Assembly (NCBI RefSeq): GCF_008364825.1
Contig: NZ_VTTO01000003.1
Span: forward strand, 310,001-374,000
Source: Azospirillum sp. B21
GTDB taxonomy: Bacteria; Pseudomonadota; Alphaproteobacteria; Azospirillales; Azospirillaceae
Length of the DNA stretch: 64,000 nt
Direction of reading: 5' to 3'
In this document: piece after piece, positions 48,225-58,207 of the stretch
Numbering within the stretch: position 1 is the stretch's first letter
How the letters are laid out: each line of letters starts with the position of its first letter
Notes under the pieces: model-generated
Databases searched by the model: none
The model's input: only the letters and a program-made list of their open reading frames with translations
Told to the model about the DNA's origin: nothing
Made by a program: the position numbers and the translations under genes

Positions 48225-48998
48225 ATGAAGCAGCCGCGTTCCACCCCCCATTCGATCGTCATCACCGGCGCGTCCAGCGGCATCGGCGAGGCCCTGGCGA
48301 TCCTCTATGCCGCCCCTGGCGTGGCTCTCGCCCTGACCGGCCGCGACTCCGTGAGGCTGGAGGCGGTGGCGCAACGCTGCCGTACCGCCGGAGCCCGCGT
48401 GGACACGGCGGTGATCGACGTGGCGGACCGGGCGGCGATGGCGGAGTGGCTTGCGCGGGTCGATGCCGCCGAACCGGTCGATCTGCTGATCGCCAATGCC
48501 GGGATGTCGGCCGGCACCGGCGATGGCGGCGAGACGGAGGAACAGGCCCGGCGCATCCTGGCGGTCAACATCGACGGCGTGCTGAACAGCATCCATCCGC
48601 TGCTTCCGGCGATGCGGGCGCGGCGGCGCGGGCAAATCGCCGTGATGGCGTCGCTGGCCGGCTTCCGCGGCCTTCCCGGCGCGCCGGCCTATTGCGCCAG
48701 CAAGGCGATGGTGCGGGTCTATGGCGAGGCGCTGCGCGGCGATTTGGCCGGGGAGGGGATCGGCGTCTCGGTCATCTGTCCCGGATTCGTCAAAAGCCGC
48801 ATGACGGCGGTGAACCGATTCCCCATGCCCTTCCTGATGGAGACCGATGCCGCCGCCCACGTCATTCGCCGTGGGCTGGAGCGCAACGCGGCACGCATTG
48901 CCTTCCCCTGGCCGATGATGGCCGCGGTCTGGCTGCTGGCGCTGCTGCCGCCGTCCTGGACAGACGGGCTGTTGCGGCAGGCGCCGCGCAAGCCGTGA
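48225..48998 (+). CDS. Short-chain dehydrogenase/reductase with C-terminal membrane segment
   Basis: 257 residues. The NAD(P) motif TGASSGIG, the NAG motif (IANAG), and the catalytic Ser-Tyr-Lys (MASLAGFRG..., AYCASKAM) are present. The final 30 residues (WPMMAAVWLLALLPP) are hydrophobic and may touch the membrane. Substrate unknown. It is divergent from yicC with 141 nt between, and convergent with the EAL-like gene. Confidence 0.88.
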   Translation: MKQPRSTPHSIVITGASSGIGEALAILYAAPGVALALTGRDSVRLEAVAQRCRTAGARVDTAVIDVADRAAMAEWLARVDAAEPVDLLIANAGMSAGTGDGGETEEQARRILAVNIDGVLNSIHPLLPAMRARRRGQIAVMASLAGFRGLPGAPAYCASKAMVRVYGEALRGDLAGEGIGVSVICPGFVKSRMTAVNRFPMPFLMETDAAAHVIRRGLERNAARIAFPWPMMAAVWLLALLPPSWTDGLLRQAPRKP

Positions 48999-49007
48999 GC
49001 TTGGTTC

Positions 49008-50294
49008 TCAATCCACCTTGGCGTGGGCGATCGCCTCGCGGACGCTGACGCCCTTGCGCATGATGTTGTCCACGGCCCGGCCCTGGACCAGATTGATCCC
49101 CATCTTGTGGGCATAGACCAGGCTGGACACGCTGTCGCAACGGGCCAGGATGAACTTGCAGCGGTCCTGTTCGGCGATGCGCTCGCGGAAGAACTTCTCG
49201 AACGACGGGTCCATCTCCAGCATGTCGTTCGACCAGAAGATCTTGGCGTAGTCCGCGTTCAGGTATTCGAGATCGAAATTCGTCACCCAGAACGGATTCA
49301 GCCCATCCACCGCGATCTGGTAACGGCGGTCCTGGGCGAACTCCACCACCTCGTTGAACAGCGGCAGGTTTTCGATCAGGTCGCCCTTCGATACCTCCAG
49401 CACCACCTGCCCGCGGAAATCGATCGGAAGACGTTCGTCGAACTTCACGAAGCCGGTGGAGATGACGGTGGACAGGTTGATGTTGATGCCGATCCGCCGC
49501 CCCCGCATGAAGCTGAGCCCATGGTTCAGCGCCCGCAGCACCGACTGGTCGAGATTGGCGGTGAAGTAGTTGAACAGCCACTTGTTGGCGGTGATGTCGT
49601 AATCGGGGCAGAGCCGTTCCTGAAGAAGTTTGATGGAGATGTAGAGCTCGTAATACTCCATCTCCGCTTCGCCGCCGCCGATGTTGGCGATGCCCTGGTT
49701 GAACAGGAAGGGCGACAAATCGAACATCTGCATCGAGCGTTCGAGCTTGCCCAGTTCTTCCAGCGTGATCGGCGGCTTGGTTTCGGTGACGTGGCTGCCG
49801 GTCTCGTTCGCCTGAAGCTCCTCGATGAAGCGGATGACGTTGATGAAGTTCAACGCCAGTTCCATGATCGAGTAGAGTGAATATTCCTTGTAGGGATTCG
49901 GGCCGGTCAGCGTTGTCTTCGACAGGAAGACCTGTTCGACCGTCTGGCAGACGTCGGTGACGCCGGTCAGCTTCAGCCCCTTGTAGAGGATGATGACGTC
50001 GCCGTTGGAGATGTTGAAGGATTGCAGGTAGGACGCCTTGGTCGCCAATTCCTGGATGATCGAGCGCACCATCATCTGGCTGGTCGGATCGCGGTCCTTC
50101 AGCAGCGACAGATGCATGTGGATCAGCCGCATGCCCTGCAGTTCGTTCTTCGCCGACCGCAGCAGGTTCAGGAGCTTGTCGTTGTCGAAATCCGGCTTCT
50201 GGTCCTTGGCGGCGGCGACGGCGGCCTGTTTTTCCGTTGTGGAAAGCCGGACACGGTCCCGTCCAACCGGTGGTCTGCCGCCAAACCTGCTCAT
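49008..50294 (-). CDS. EAL-fold protein lacking catalytic residues
   Basis: ATG 50294 follows GGGAG, giving 428 aa. The N-terminal half is helical, including NLLRSAKNELQGMRLIHMH and a PAS-like FNISNGDVIILYKG. The C-terminal part (about 215-420) looks like an EAL fold (LEVSKGDLIENLP, IAVDGLNPFWV, QGRAVDN), but the EAL/ELR loop and the DDFG signature are replaced, so no hydrolysis is expected. It probably acts as a c-di-GMP receptor or scaffold. No TM helix. Confidence 0.65.
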   Translation of the reverse strand: MSRFGGRPPVGRDRVRLSTTEKQAAVAAAKDQKPDFDNDKLLNLLRSAKNELQGMRLIHMHLSLLKDRDPTSQMMVRSIIQELATKASYLQSFNISNGDVIILYKGLKLTGVTDVCQTVEQVFLSKTTLTGPNPYKEYSLYSIMELALNFINVIRFIEELQANETGSHVTETKPPITLEELGKLERSMQMFDLSPFLFNQGIANIGGGEAEMEYYELYISIKLLQERLCPDYDITANKWLFNYFTANLDQSVLRALNHGLSFMRGRRIGININLSTVISTGFVKFDERLPIDFRGQVVLEVSKGDLIENLPLFNEVVEFAQDRRYQIAVDGLNPFWVTNFDLEYLNADYAKIFWSNDMLEMDPSFEKFFRERIAEQDRCKFILARCDSVSSLVYAHKMGINLVQGRAVDNIMRKGVSVREAIAHAKVD

Positions 50295-50475
50295 ACGATG
50301 CTCACTCCCACAACAAGCGTGACGCCTGCCAACCACCCGTATCAACGGCCGCTCGTTGTTCGGCAGCCTTCTTGTGCAGTCCGGCGCCTTGTGCCCGGCC
50401 GGAACCACGGCCACGCAAGCGCCGGGAACCCGGCGAATCCTGCGTAGCCGAACGGATTTTAACGGTAACTTTCTT

Positions 50476-50526
50476 TAAAAAGCCCTTAAGGCCTCGGTCC
50501 GGACGTGTGTGGGTCCGGATCGAGGC
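50476..50526 (-). terminator. Intrinsic terminator of rnd
   Basis: GCCTCGATCCGGA pairs with TCCGGACCGAGGC (one mismatch) over a 10-nt loop, followed on the minus strand by a T5 tract. It sits about 60 nt beyond the rnd stop, in the 293-nt gap before the EAL-like gene. Confidence 0.75.
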
Positions 50527-50587
50527 AAAGAGCCCCATAGGCACCCTGAAGGCGCGGCAATCATCGAAGCGATGCCATCCGGAAAGG

Positions 50588-51778
50588 TCAAGTTTCCGAA
50601 TCGACCGGCACGGCCGACGGGCGCGGTTCTCCGGCAGGAACGATGCGGACGCGACGGTCTATGACCGCAAGTCCGATCTTTCCGTGCTTCAGGGCAAGCG
50701 CATCATTGCCGAACAACTCGCGCCGCCATCCGTGCATCGCCGGAATGTCCGCGGCGTCATCGGCGGCCAGAGCCTCCAACTCGGAAGAGGAGGCCACCAG
50801 CTTCGCCGCGACATTGTTCTCGTCGCACTTCATCTTCAGCAGCACGCGCAGAAGCTCGACGATCGGTTGCAGGCCGGGCGGCGGTTCCTCGCGCGGTTCG
50901 ACCCGCGGCAGGGCGCTGTCCGGCAGGTCCAGCCCCGCCTGCACGGCGGCCAGCACGTCCGTCCCCTGGCGACCCTCCGCAAAGCCGCGGCCCAGCCCGC
51001 GCGTGCGGGCGAGGTCGTCGACGGTGGTGGGGGCGTGGGCGGCGATTTCCAGAAGCGCTTCGTCGCGCAGTACGCGGGAGCGCGGCTGGTCGCGGCGCTG
51101 GGCCTCGCGCTCGCGCCACGCCGCCAGTTCCTTGAGGATCGCCATGAAGCGCGGCTTGTTGGTCCGCACCTTCAGCCGCATGTACGAGCTTTCCGGGTCG
51201 ACCTGATAGGTCGCCGGGTCGGTGAGGATCGCCATCTCCTCCTCCAGCCAATGCGAGCGGCCGGAGCGGGCGAGGCGGCGCTTCAGCTTCTCATAGGCCG
51301 GGCGCAGGTGGATCACGTCGGACAGGGCATAGGTCAGCTGCCGCTCGGTCAACGGGCGGTGGGACCAGTCGGTGAAGCGGCTGGACTTGTCGATGCGGGC
51401 GCCGGCCAGCTTGGTCACCAGCGTCTCGTAGCCGACGCTTTCGCCGAAGCCGCAGACCATCGCCGCGACCTGCGTGTCGAACAGAGGGTGCGGGATCTGG
51501 CCGGACAGGTGCCAGAAGATCTCCACGTCCTGGCGGGCGGCGTGGAACACCTTCAGCACCGACGGGTCGCTCATCAGCGCGAACAGCGGCGCAAGATCGA
51601 TGCCCTCAGCCAGCGGGTCGATGGCGACCGCGCCGTCGGGTCCGCCGACCTGCACGAGGCACAATTGCGGCCAATAGGTCTTTTCCCGCAGGAACTCGGT
51701 GTCGACCGTGATGTACTCGGCCCCGGCCAGCGACTGACAGAAGGCCTGGAGGGCGTCGGTTGTCGTGATGAGCGTCAT
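50588..51778 (-). CDS. rnd: Ribonuclease D
   Basis: ATG 51778 gives 396 aa. The 3'-5' exonuclease DEDDy motifs are ITVDTEFLREKTYWP, VFHAARQDVEIFW and YALSDVIHLRPAY; an HRDC domain follows near 210-290 (RDEALLEIAAHAP) with a further helical tail. It trims 3' ends of tRNA precursors. It is divergent from aspS. Confidence 0.94.
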   Translation of the reverse strand: MTLITTTDALQAFCQSLAGAEYITVDTEFLREKTYWPQLCLVQVGGPDGAVAIDPLAEGIDLAPLFALMSDPSVLKVFHAARQDVEIFWHLSGQIPHPLFDTQVAAMVCGFGESVGYETLVTKLAGARIDKSSRFTDWSHRPLTERQLTYALSDVIHLRPAYEKLKRRLARSGRSHWLEEEMAILTDPATYQVDPESSYMRLKVRTNKPRFMAILKELAAWREREAQRRDQPRSRVLRDEALLEIAAHAPTTVDDLARTRGLGRGFAEGRQGTDVLAAVQAGLDLPDSALPRVEPREEPPPGLQPIVELLRVLLKMKCDENNVAAKLVASSSELEALAADDAADIPAMHGWRRELFGNDALALKHGKIGLAVIDRRVRIVPAGEPRPSAVPVDSET

Positions 51779-52143
51779 GGTTGCTTCATACACGACCGAA
51801 CGGGTGCTTGAAAGTCCGCCGAAGCGCCGGGCCGCCACGCGCTTAAAATGGGACGCGCGGGCGGCAGGGCAGGGGACGTTGCGGGCGGATTTTCCACTCG
51901 CGCTTATGGCCGTGCGGCGGCGGTGCTAAACTGTGGCCGATTGGACGGTGTGGCGGCCGGGAGGGGGAAGTTGAACAGGTGAACAGGGCATCGGAAAGCG
52001 GTTCACGGCGTTTCAAACGTTCCATTTCGACCGCCGCGGACGCACGCTCCACCCTATCGCGGCTTGACTTTCGCGCGCGTCCGGTGTGGTGTGTCGGACC
52101 GCTTTTTCCGCCGGAATCCGCCCTTTTCAAGGTGTTTCGACCC
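51779..52143. other. 365-nt divergent promoter region of rnd and aspS
   Basis: No gene is supported. A possible aspS promoter is TTGACT near 52063, but without a convincing -10; TTATGG-N17-TAAACT near 51905-51933 is another option. Confidence 0.4.
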
Positions 52144-53970
52144 ATGCACCCCTACCGCACGCACACCTGCGGCCAGCTTCGTGAAGAGAATGCCGGTGAG
52201 ACCGTCCGCCTGTCGGGCTGGATGAACCGGAAGCGCGACCATGGACAGCTGCTGTTCATCGACCTGCGCGACCATTACGGCCTGACGCAGTGCGTGGTCG
52301 ATACCTCCAACCCGGCCTTCGAGGTCGCGAACCGGCTGAAGCTGGAATCGGTCATCACCGTCACCGGCAAGGTGGTGAAGCGCACGGCCGAGACCATCAA
52401 CGACAAGCTGCCGACCGGCCGCATCGAGCTGCAGATCGCCGAACTCGCCGTCGAAGGCGAGGCGGAGCAGATCCCGCTGCAGGTCAACCAGGATACGGAT
52501 GCCGGCGAGGACGTGCGCCTGCGCTACCGTTTCCTTGACCTGCGCCGCGAACGCATCCACGAGAACATCATGCTGCGTTCGCGCGTGATCGCCTCGGCGC
52601 GCCGCCGCATGATCGATCAGGGCTTCACCGAATTCCAGACGCCGATCCTCACCGCGTCTTCGCCTGAGGGTGCGCGCGACTATCTGGTGCCCAGCCGCAA
52701 CCATCCCGGCAAGTTCTACGCCCTGCCGCAGGCTCCGCAGCAGTTCAAGCAGCTGCTGATGGTGGCGGGTTTCGACCGCTATTTCCAGATCGCCCCCTGC
52801 TTCCGCGACGAGGATGCCCGCGCCGACCGCAGCCCGGGCGAGTTCTACCAGCTCGATTTCGAGATGTCCTTCGTCACCCAGGAAGACGTCTTCGCCGCCA
52901 TCGAGCCGGTTCTGCACGGCATCTTCGACGAGTTCGGCAGCTTCCGCCGCGACTCGAAGCCGGCGATCGACGGTCTGCCTTTCCGCCGCATCTCCTTCGC
53001 CGAGTCGATGCTGAAATACGGCAACGACAAGCCGGACCTGCGCAACCCGCTGGTCATCACCGACGTGACCGAGGTGTTCAAGCGCGACGACGTGGAATTC
53101 CGCGCCTTCAAGCAGACTCTTGAGAAGGGCGGCGTCGTCCGCGCCATCCGCGCGCCGAAGGTTTCCGACCGTCCGCGCAGCTTCTTCGACAAGCTGAACG
53201 ACTGGGCGCGCGGTCTGGGCGCTCCCGGCCTCGGCTACATCGTCATGGAGGCCGGCGGCGGCAAGGGTCCGATCGCCAAGTTCGTGCCGGAGGCGGCGCA
53301 GGCCCAGCTGCGTGAACTGGCCGGCCTGGAAGACGGCGATGCGATCTTCTTCGTCTGTGACCAGCCGGGCCCGGCGGCCAAGCTGGCCGGCTTCGCCCGC
53401 ACCCGCATCGGCGAGGAACTGGACCTGATCGAGAAGAACGCCTTCCGCTTCTGCTGGATCGTCGACTTCCCGATGTACGAGCTGGACGAGGAGACCAACA
53501 AGGTCATCTTCAGCCACAACCCGTTCTCCATGCCCCAGGGCGGCCTGAAGGCGCTGGAGACGATGAACCCGCTCGACATCAAGGCCTACCAGTACGACAT
53601 CGTCTGCAATGGCGTGGAGCTGTCGTCCGGCGCCATCCGCAACCATCTGCCGGAAGTCATGTACAAGGCCTTCGAGATCGCCGGCTATCCGCCGGAGGAA
53701 CTGGAAGCCCGATTCGGCGGCATGCTGAGCGCGTTCAAGCTGGGCGCCCCGCCGCACGGCGGCTCGGCTCCGGGCATCGACCGCATCGTCATGCTGTTGG
53801 CCGACGAGCCGAACATCCGTGAAGTCATCGCCTTCCCGCTGAACCAGCGGGCCGAAGACCTCCTGATGCAGGCCCCGGCGCCGGTCGATACCGCCCGCCT
53901 GCGGGAACTGCACCTGAAGCTCGACCTGCCCAAGCCGAAGGTCGCGGCCCCGTCGGCGCCGCAGGCGTAA
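52144..53970 (+). CDS. aspS: Aspartyl-tRNA synthetase, His-type (probably non-discriminating)
   Basis: ATG 52144 gives 608 aa. An OB-fold anticodon domain (about 1-135), class II catalytic core (motif 2 [17 protein letters not shown], motif 3 [12 protein letters not shown]) and the bacterial GAD insert are all present. In the anticodon domain [14 protein letters not shown] carries His33, the residue seen in enzymes that charge both tRNA-Asp and tRNA-Asn, so asparaginyl-tRNA would be made by a GatCAB amidotransferase. A terminator follows. Confidence 0.95.
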   Translation: MHPYRTHTCGQLREENAGETVRLSGWMNRKRDHGQLLFIDLRDHYGLTQCVVDTSNPAFEVANRLKLESVITVTGKVVKRTAETINDKLPTGRIELQIAELAVEGEAEQIPLQVNQDTDAGEDVRLRYRFLDLRRERIHENIMLRSRVIASARRRMIDQGFTEFQTPILTASSPEGARDYLVPSRNHPGKFYALPQAPQQFKQLLMVAGFDRYFQIAPCFRDEDARADRSPGEFYQLDFEMSFVTQEDVFAAIEPVLHGIFDEFGSFRRDSKPAIDGLPFRRISFAESMLKYGNDKPDLRNPLVITDVTEVFKRDDVEFRAFKQTLEKGGVVRAIRAPKVSDRPRSFFDKLNDWARGLGAPGLGYIVMEAGGGKGPIAKFVPEAAQAQLRELAGLEDGDAIFFVCDQPGPAAKLAGFARTRIGEELDLIEKNAFRFCWIVDFPMYELDEETNKVIFSHNPFSMPQGGLKALETMNPLDIKAYQYDIVCNGVELSSGAIRNHLPEVMYKAFEIAGYPPEELEARFGGMLSAFKLGAPPHGGSAPGIDRIVMLLADEPNIREVIAFPLNQRAEDLLMQAPAPVDTARLRELHLKLDLPKPKVAAPSAPQA

Positions 53971-54002
53971 AGGAACTTCCGCCAGTCTTTGGCGGTTTGG
54001 TG

Positions 54003-54039
54003 AAAAGGCCATTCGGACGCTGGTTCGGGTGGCCTTTTT
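54003..54039 (+). terminator. Intrinsic terminator of aspS
   Basis: AAAAGGCCA pairs with TGGCCTTTT, followed by a further T, 33 nt past the aspS stop. Confidence 0.85.
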
Positions 54040-54041
54040 CC

Positions 54042-54149
54042 TTGTCAACATACGCGCGCGGGGCTATGTAAGCGCCGTCGTCAAAACCTCACGCGGGCTG
54101 GCGGACCCTCGGTTTTACCCCGATGGCCCGATCCGGTGTCTTGGGCCAT
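54042..54149 (+). promoter_or_regulatory. rpsB promoter and leader hairpin
   Basis: TTGTCA at 54042-54047, a 17-nt spacer and TATGTA at 54065-54070. The start would be near 54077, leaving a leader of about 135 nt. It contains a 7-bp stem, ATGGCCC at 54123-54129 with GGGCCAT at 54143-54149, a possible autoregulatory S2 site. Confidence 0.45.
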
Positions 54150-54211
54150 GGACTCCATGCGCTCTCGACAATGCCCGCGGCGGAGCAACCGGAAAAAGGG
54201 ATTTTTTCCAC

Positions 54212-54994
54212 ATGACCATGCCCACCTTCACCATGCGCCAGCTGCTGGAAGCCGGTGTCCACTTCGGCCACCACACCCGTCGCTGGAACCCGAAGATGAA
54301 CCAGTACATCTTCGGCGTCCGCAATGGCGTGCACATCATCGATCTCGAGCAGACCGTCCCGATGCTGCACCGCGCCCTGCAGGCCGTGCGTGACGTCGTT
54401 GCCGGCGGTGGCCGCGTCCTGTTCGTCGGCACCAAGCGCCAGGCGCAGGAGCGTATCGCCGAGGCTGCCGCCAAGTGCGGCCAGTACTACGTCAACCACC
54501 GCTGGCTCGGCGGCATGCTGACCAACTGGAAGACCATCTCCCAGTCGATCAAGCGCCTGCGCGAGATGGAAGAGCGCCTCTCCGGCGACACCTCGGGCCT
54601 GACCAAGCGCGAAGTTCTGGAGCTGACCCGCGAGCGCGACAAGCTGGAGCGTGCGCTGGGCGGCATCAAGGAGATGGGCGGCCTGCCGGACGTCATCTTC
54701 ATCATCGACACCAACAAGGAGTCGATCGCGGTCAAGGAAGCCAACAAGCTGGGCATCCCGGTCATCGCGGTTCTCGACAGCAACTCCGATCCCGACGGCG
54801 TGGCCTTCCCGATCCCCGGCAACGACGACGCGCTGCGCGCCATCGAGATGTACTGCGACCTGACGGTCGGCGCCGTGCTTGACGGCCTGCAGGCCGAGAT
54901 GAGCGCCGCCGGCATCGACGTCGGCGCCGCCGAGGACGCCCCGGCCGAGCAGCTGCCGGAGGACGAGAGCGCCGCCGAGACCGCCCAGGCCTGA
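54212..54994 (+). CDS. rpsB: 30S ribosomal protein S2
   Basis: 260 residues beginning [22 protein letters not shown]. The helical-hairpin region [23 protein letters not shown] and the Rossmann part [17 protein letters not shown] and [20 protein letters not shown] are standard S2. It binds the 30S platform near S1. The C-terminal tail is acidic. It heads the rpsB-tsf cluster and is separated from tsf by a terminator. Confidence 0.97.
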   Translation: MTMPTFTMRQLLEAGVHFGHHTRRWNPKMNQYIFGVRNGVHIIDLEQTVPMLHRALQAVRDVVAGGGRVLFVGTKRQAQERIAEAAAKCGQYYVNHRWLGGMLTNWKTISQSIKRLREMEERLSGDTSGLTKREVLELTRERDKLERALGGIKEMGGLPDVIFIIDTNKESIAVKEANKLGIPVIAVLDSNSDPDGVAFPIPGNDDALRAIEMYCDLTVGAVLDGLQAEMSAAGIDVGAAEDAPAEQLPEDESAAETAQA

Positions 54995-55009
54995 CCCTGA
55001 CGGTTCAAG

Positions 55010-55050
55010 GGCAGCCGGGCCTTATGACCTATGGCCCGGCTGCCTTTTTT
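55010..55050 (+). terminator. Terminator/attenuator between rpsB and tsf
   Basis: A perfect 12-bp stem GGCAGCCGGGCC / GGCCCGGCTGCC with an 11-nt loop and a T6 tract. It should reduce read-through into tsf. Confidence 0.9.
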
Positions 55051-55071
55051 ATGGGCTGGCTTTTTTATGGG
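55040..55071. repeat. Tandem duplication of the terminator T tract
   Basis: CTGCCTTTTTTATGGG is followed immediately by CTGGCTTTTTTATGGG; only one base differs. A recent local duplication has copied the terminator's end, giving a second T6 tract. Confidence 0.8.
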
Positions 55072-55143
55072 TTGCCACCCGTTTTGACTTTGTGACTCAA
55101 TCCGATCCGCCTGCCGGATCGCTTGGAAGGAAGAGGGCGCAAC

Positions 55144-56076
55144 ATGGCCGAGATTACCGCCTCGCTCGTCAAGGAACTGCGCGAGAAGACCGGCGCGGGC
55201 ATGATGGACTGCAAGAAGGCGCTGAACGAGACGCAGGGCGACCTCGAGGGCGCCGTCGACTGGCTGCGCAAGAAGGGCCTCGCCGCCGCCGCCAAGAAGT
55301 CGGGCCGCGTCGCCGCCGAGGGTCTGGTCGCCGTCGCCACCGCCGGCACCAAGGGTGCCGTCGTCGAGGTGAACGCCGAGACCGATTTCGTCGCCCGCAA
55401 CGACAAGTTCCAGGCTTTCGCCGCCAAGTCCGCCGAGCTGGCCCTGGCCACCGGCGGCGACGTCGAGGCCCTGAAGGCCGCCGCCTATCCGGGCACCTCG
55501 CACACCGCCCAGGACGAGCTGACCAGCCTGATCGCCACCGTCGGCGAGAACATGAACCTGCGCCGCTCCGTCACCCTGTCGGTTTCGGCCGGTGTCGTCG
55601 TCAGCTATGTCCACTCGGCCATCGCGCCGGGCCTGGGCAAGATCGGCGTTCTGGTCGCCCTGGAGTCGACCGGCGATGCCGCCAAGCTGGCGGACCTCGG
55701 CAAGCAGATCGCCATGCACATCGCCGCCGCCCGTCCGGACGCGCTGGACATCGCCGATGTCGACAGCTCGTCGCTGGAGCGTGAGCGCAACGTCCTGGCC
55801 GAGCAGGCCCGCGCTTCGGGCAAGCCGGAAGCCATCATCGAGAAGATGGTGGAGGGCCGCGTCCGCAAGTACTACGAGGAAGTCTGCCTGCTGGAGCAGA
55901 CCTACGTGATCGATGGCGAGACCAAGGTCCGCAAGGTGGTGGAGAACGCCGCCAAGGACATCGGTGCTCCGGTCAAGGTCACGGCCTTCACCCGCTTCGC
56001 GCTGGGCGAGGGCATCGAGAAGGCCCAGTCGGACTTCGCCGCCGAAGTCGCCGCCGCTGCCGGCGGTCAGGGCTGA
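55144..56076 (+). CDS. tsf: Elongation factor Ts
   Basis: 310 residues, starting [19 protein letters not shown] with the UBA-like N-terminal domain. The EF-Tu-contact motif TDFVARND is present, and two core subdomains follow. It exchanges GDP for GTP on EF-Tu. GGAAGGAAG precedes the start. pyrH follows after 66 nt. Confidence 0.97.
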   Translation: MAEITASLVKELREKTGAGMMDCKKALNETQGDLEGAVDWLRKKGLAAAAKKSGRVAAEGLVAVATAGTKGAVVEVNAETDFVARNDKFQAFAAKSAELALATGGDVEALKAAAYPGTSHTAQDELTSLIATVGENMNLRRSVTLSVSAGVVVSYVHSAIAPGLGKIGVLVALESTGDAAKLADLGKQIAMHIAAARPDALDIADVDSSSLERERNVLAEQARASGKPEAIIEKMVEGRVRKYYEEVCLLEQTYVIDGETKVRKVVENAAKDIGAPVKVTAFTRFALGEGIEKAQSDFAAEVAAAAGGQG

Positions 56077-56142
56077 GACCGGTAAGGTCGAACGCTTAGG
56101 TCCGTAAGCCGCATTCCGAAACAGCAAGGGAGCGTTCCCCCC

Positions 56143-56898
56143 ATGGTCGAAACCACCGGGACCACCGCACCGACAGAGGGCGTCCGCTACAAGCGCGTCC
56201 TTCTCAAGGTGTCGGGCGAGGCGCTGATGGGTCAGCGCGACTATGGTCTGGACCCGGAGATGGTGAACCGCATCGCCAGCGAGGTGAAGGCGGTCATCGC
56301 ACTTGGCGTCCAGGTCAGTCTGGTCATCGGCGGGGGGAACATCTTCCGGGGTGTCAAGGGTGCGGCAAGCGGCATGGAGCGTGCCTCGGCCGACTACATC
56401 GGCATGCTCGCCACCGTGATGAACGCGCTCTCGATGCAGAGCGCGCTCGAACGGATGGGCGTCAGCACCCGCGTGCAGTCGGCCATTCCCATGTCGACGG
56501 TGTGCGAGCCCTATATCCGGCGCCGCGCGGTCCGTCACATGGAGAAGGGCCGGGTGGTGATCTTCGCCGCCGGGACCGGCAACCCATTCTTCACGACCGA
56601 CACCGCCGCGGCGCTGCGCGCCTCGGAAATGGGCTGCGACGGTCTGCTGAAGGGCACGCAGGTCGACGGGGTCTACACCGCCGATCCGAAAAAGGATCCG
56701 TCAGCCCAACATTACGAACGCCTCACCTACATGGATGTCCTGACCAAGGAACTGCAGGTGATGGACGCTTCGGCGATCGCGCTGTCGCGCGAGAACCACA
56801 TTCCCATTCTCGTTTTCTCGATCCACACGCCCGGCGCCTTCGCCGAAGTGATGCAGGGCCGTGGCAAGCACACCATCATAACGGAAGAAAGGGAGTAG
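56143..56898 (+). CDS. pyrH: Uridylate kinase
   Basis: 251 residues of the amino-acid-kinase fold. [27 protein letters not shown] and [16 protein letters not shown] mark ATP and UMP sites, and [20 protein letters not shown] is the lid region. It makes UDP for nucleotide and peptidoglycan synthesis and is hexameric, controlled by GTP and UTP. It lies 4 nt before frr. Confidence 0.97.
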   Translation: MVETTGTTAPTEGVRYKRVLLKVSGEALMGQRDYGLDPEMVNRIASEVKAVIALGVQVSLVIGGGNIFRGVKGAASGMERASADYIGMLATVMNALSMQSALERMGVSTRVQSAIPMSTVCEPYIRRRAVRHMEKGRVVIFAAGTGNPFFTTDTAAALRASEMGCDGLLKGTQVDGVYTADPKKDPSAQHYERLTYMDVLTKELQVMDASAIALSRENHIPILVFSIHTPGAFAEVMQGRGKHTIITEERE

Positions 56899-56902
56899 GC
56901 CC

Positions 56903-57460
56903 GTGGCTGCGCCCGACCTATCGGATCTGAAGCGCCGCATGGAAGGCGCGCTCGAATCGTTTCGCAAGGAATTGGGCGGTCTGCGCACCGGCCGCGCCTC
57001 GTCCAACCTGCTGGAACCGGTGATGGTGGAGGCCTATGGCAGCCGCATGCACCTGCGCGAGGTGGCGACCGTCTCCGTTCCGGAGCCGCGCCTGATCTCC
57101 GTGCAGGTGTGGGACCGCGGCATGACCAAGGCGGTCGAGAAGGCCATCCGCGACAGCGGCCTGGGCCTGAACCCGCAGGCCGAGGGTCAGGTCATCCGCG
57201 TGCCGCTGCCCGACCTGACGCAGGAGCGCCGCGCCGAACTGGCGAAGGTCGCCCACAAATACGCCGAGCAGTGCCGTGTCGCTATCCGCAACATCCGTCG
57301 CGACGGCATGGACGGCTTGAAGAAGGCCGAGAAGGCCAGCGAAATCACCCAGGACGAGCACAAGGTCCAATCGGACAAGGTGCAGGTTCTGACTGACCAG
57401 CACATCAAGATGGTCGACGATTCGCTTGCGCAAAAAGAAAAGGAAATCATGCAGGTCTGA
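56903..57460 (+). CDS. frr: Ribosome recycling factor
   Basis: 185 residues starting at GTG, with AAAGGGA upstream. [20 protein letters not shown] and [19 protein letters not shown] are the family signatures. With EF-G it splits post-termination ribosomes. uppS starts 6 nt later. Confidence 0.97.
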   Translation: MAAPDLSDLKRRMEGALESFRKELGGLRTGRASSNLLEPVMVEAYGSRMHLREVATVSVPEPRLISVQVWDRGMTKAVEKAIRDSGLGLNPQAEGQVIRVPLPDLTQERRAELAKVAHKYAEQCRVAIRNIRRDGMDGLKKAEKASEITQDEHKVQSDKVQVLTDQHIKMVDDSLAQKEKEIMQV

Positions 57461-57466
57461 TCCGGA

Positions 57467-58207
57467 ATGCGCGAAGCGGACGACAACCGGTCCTACACGG
57501 CCCCTGGGCACGTCGCCATCATCATGGATGGCAACGGGCGTTGGGCCAAGGCGCGCGGCTTGCCGCGCACCGCCGGTCACAAGAAGGGCGTGGACGCCGT
57601 CCGCCGCACCGTGGAAGCGGCGCGCGAACTTGGCATCGGCACTCTGACGATCTTCAGCTTCTCCTCGGAGAACTGGCGCCGGCCGGAAGAGGAGATCAGC
57701 GACCTGATGGGTCTGCTGCGCTTCTACCTGCGCAGCGAGGTCGCCGAACTGCACCGGGCGGGCATCCGCCTGCGGGTGATCGGCGACCGCAAGCGGCTGT
57801 CGGACGACATCAACCGCTTGATCGCCAACGCGGAAGAGATGACGCGCGACAACCGGGTGATGACGCTGGTCGTCGCCCTCAGCTATGGCTCGCGGCTGGA
57901 GATCGTCCATGCGGCGCGCCGGCTGGCGGAAGAGGTGGCGGCGGGGCGCCTGTCGCCCGACGCCATCGACGAGAACACGTTGTCGGCCCGGCTCTATACC
58001 GCCGACATTCCCGACCCCGACCTGATCATCCGCACCAGCGGCGAGAAGCGGATCAGCAATTTCCTGCTATGGCAGGCGGCCTATGCCGAGCTGGTCTTCG
58101 TGGACACACTCTGGCCCGATTTCACCAAGCGCGATCTGGAGGCGGCGATTGAAGAGTTCCACCGACGGGAACGCCGCTTCGGCGCCACCACCGCCGGGTC
58201 CCGCTGA
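57467..58207 (+). CDS. uppS: Undecaprenyl diphosphate synthase
   Basis: 246 residues. IIMDGNGRWAKARGLPRTAGH holds the catalytic Asp and diphosphate site; FSFSSENWRRP and RTSGEKRISNFLLWQ-like motifs are complete. It makes the C55 lipid carrier for cell-wall and polysaccharide synthesis from isoprenoid units, which the dxr two genes downstream helps to supply. The last 59 nt overlap the start of cdsA. Confidence 0.96.
   Translation: MREADDNRSYTAPGHVAIIMDGNGRWAKARGLPRTAGHKKGVDAVRRTVEAARELGIGTLTIFSFSSENWRRPEEEISDLMGLLRFYLRSEVAELHRAGIRLRVIGDRKRLSDDINRLIANAEEMTRDNRVMTLVVALSYGSRLEIVHAARRLAEEVAAGRLSPDAIDENTLSARLYTADIPDPDLIIRTSGEKRISNFLLWQAAYAELVFVDTLWPDFTKRDLEAAIEEFHRRERRFGATTAGSR

Noticed and set aside
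52054..54051. 665-residue minus-strand open frame
   Set aside because: Antisense shadow of aspS.
54487..56538. 683-residue minus-strand open frame
   Set aside because: Shadow of rpsB, tsf and pyrH, which are certain.
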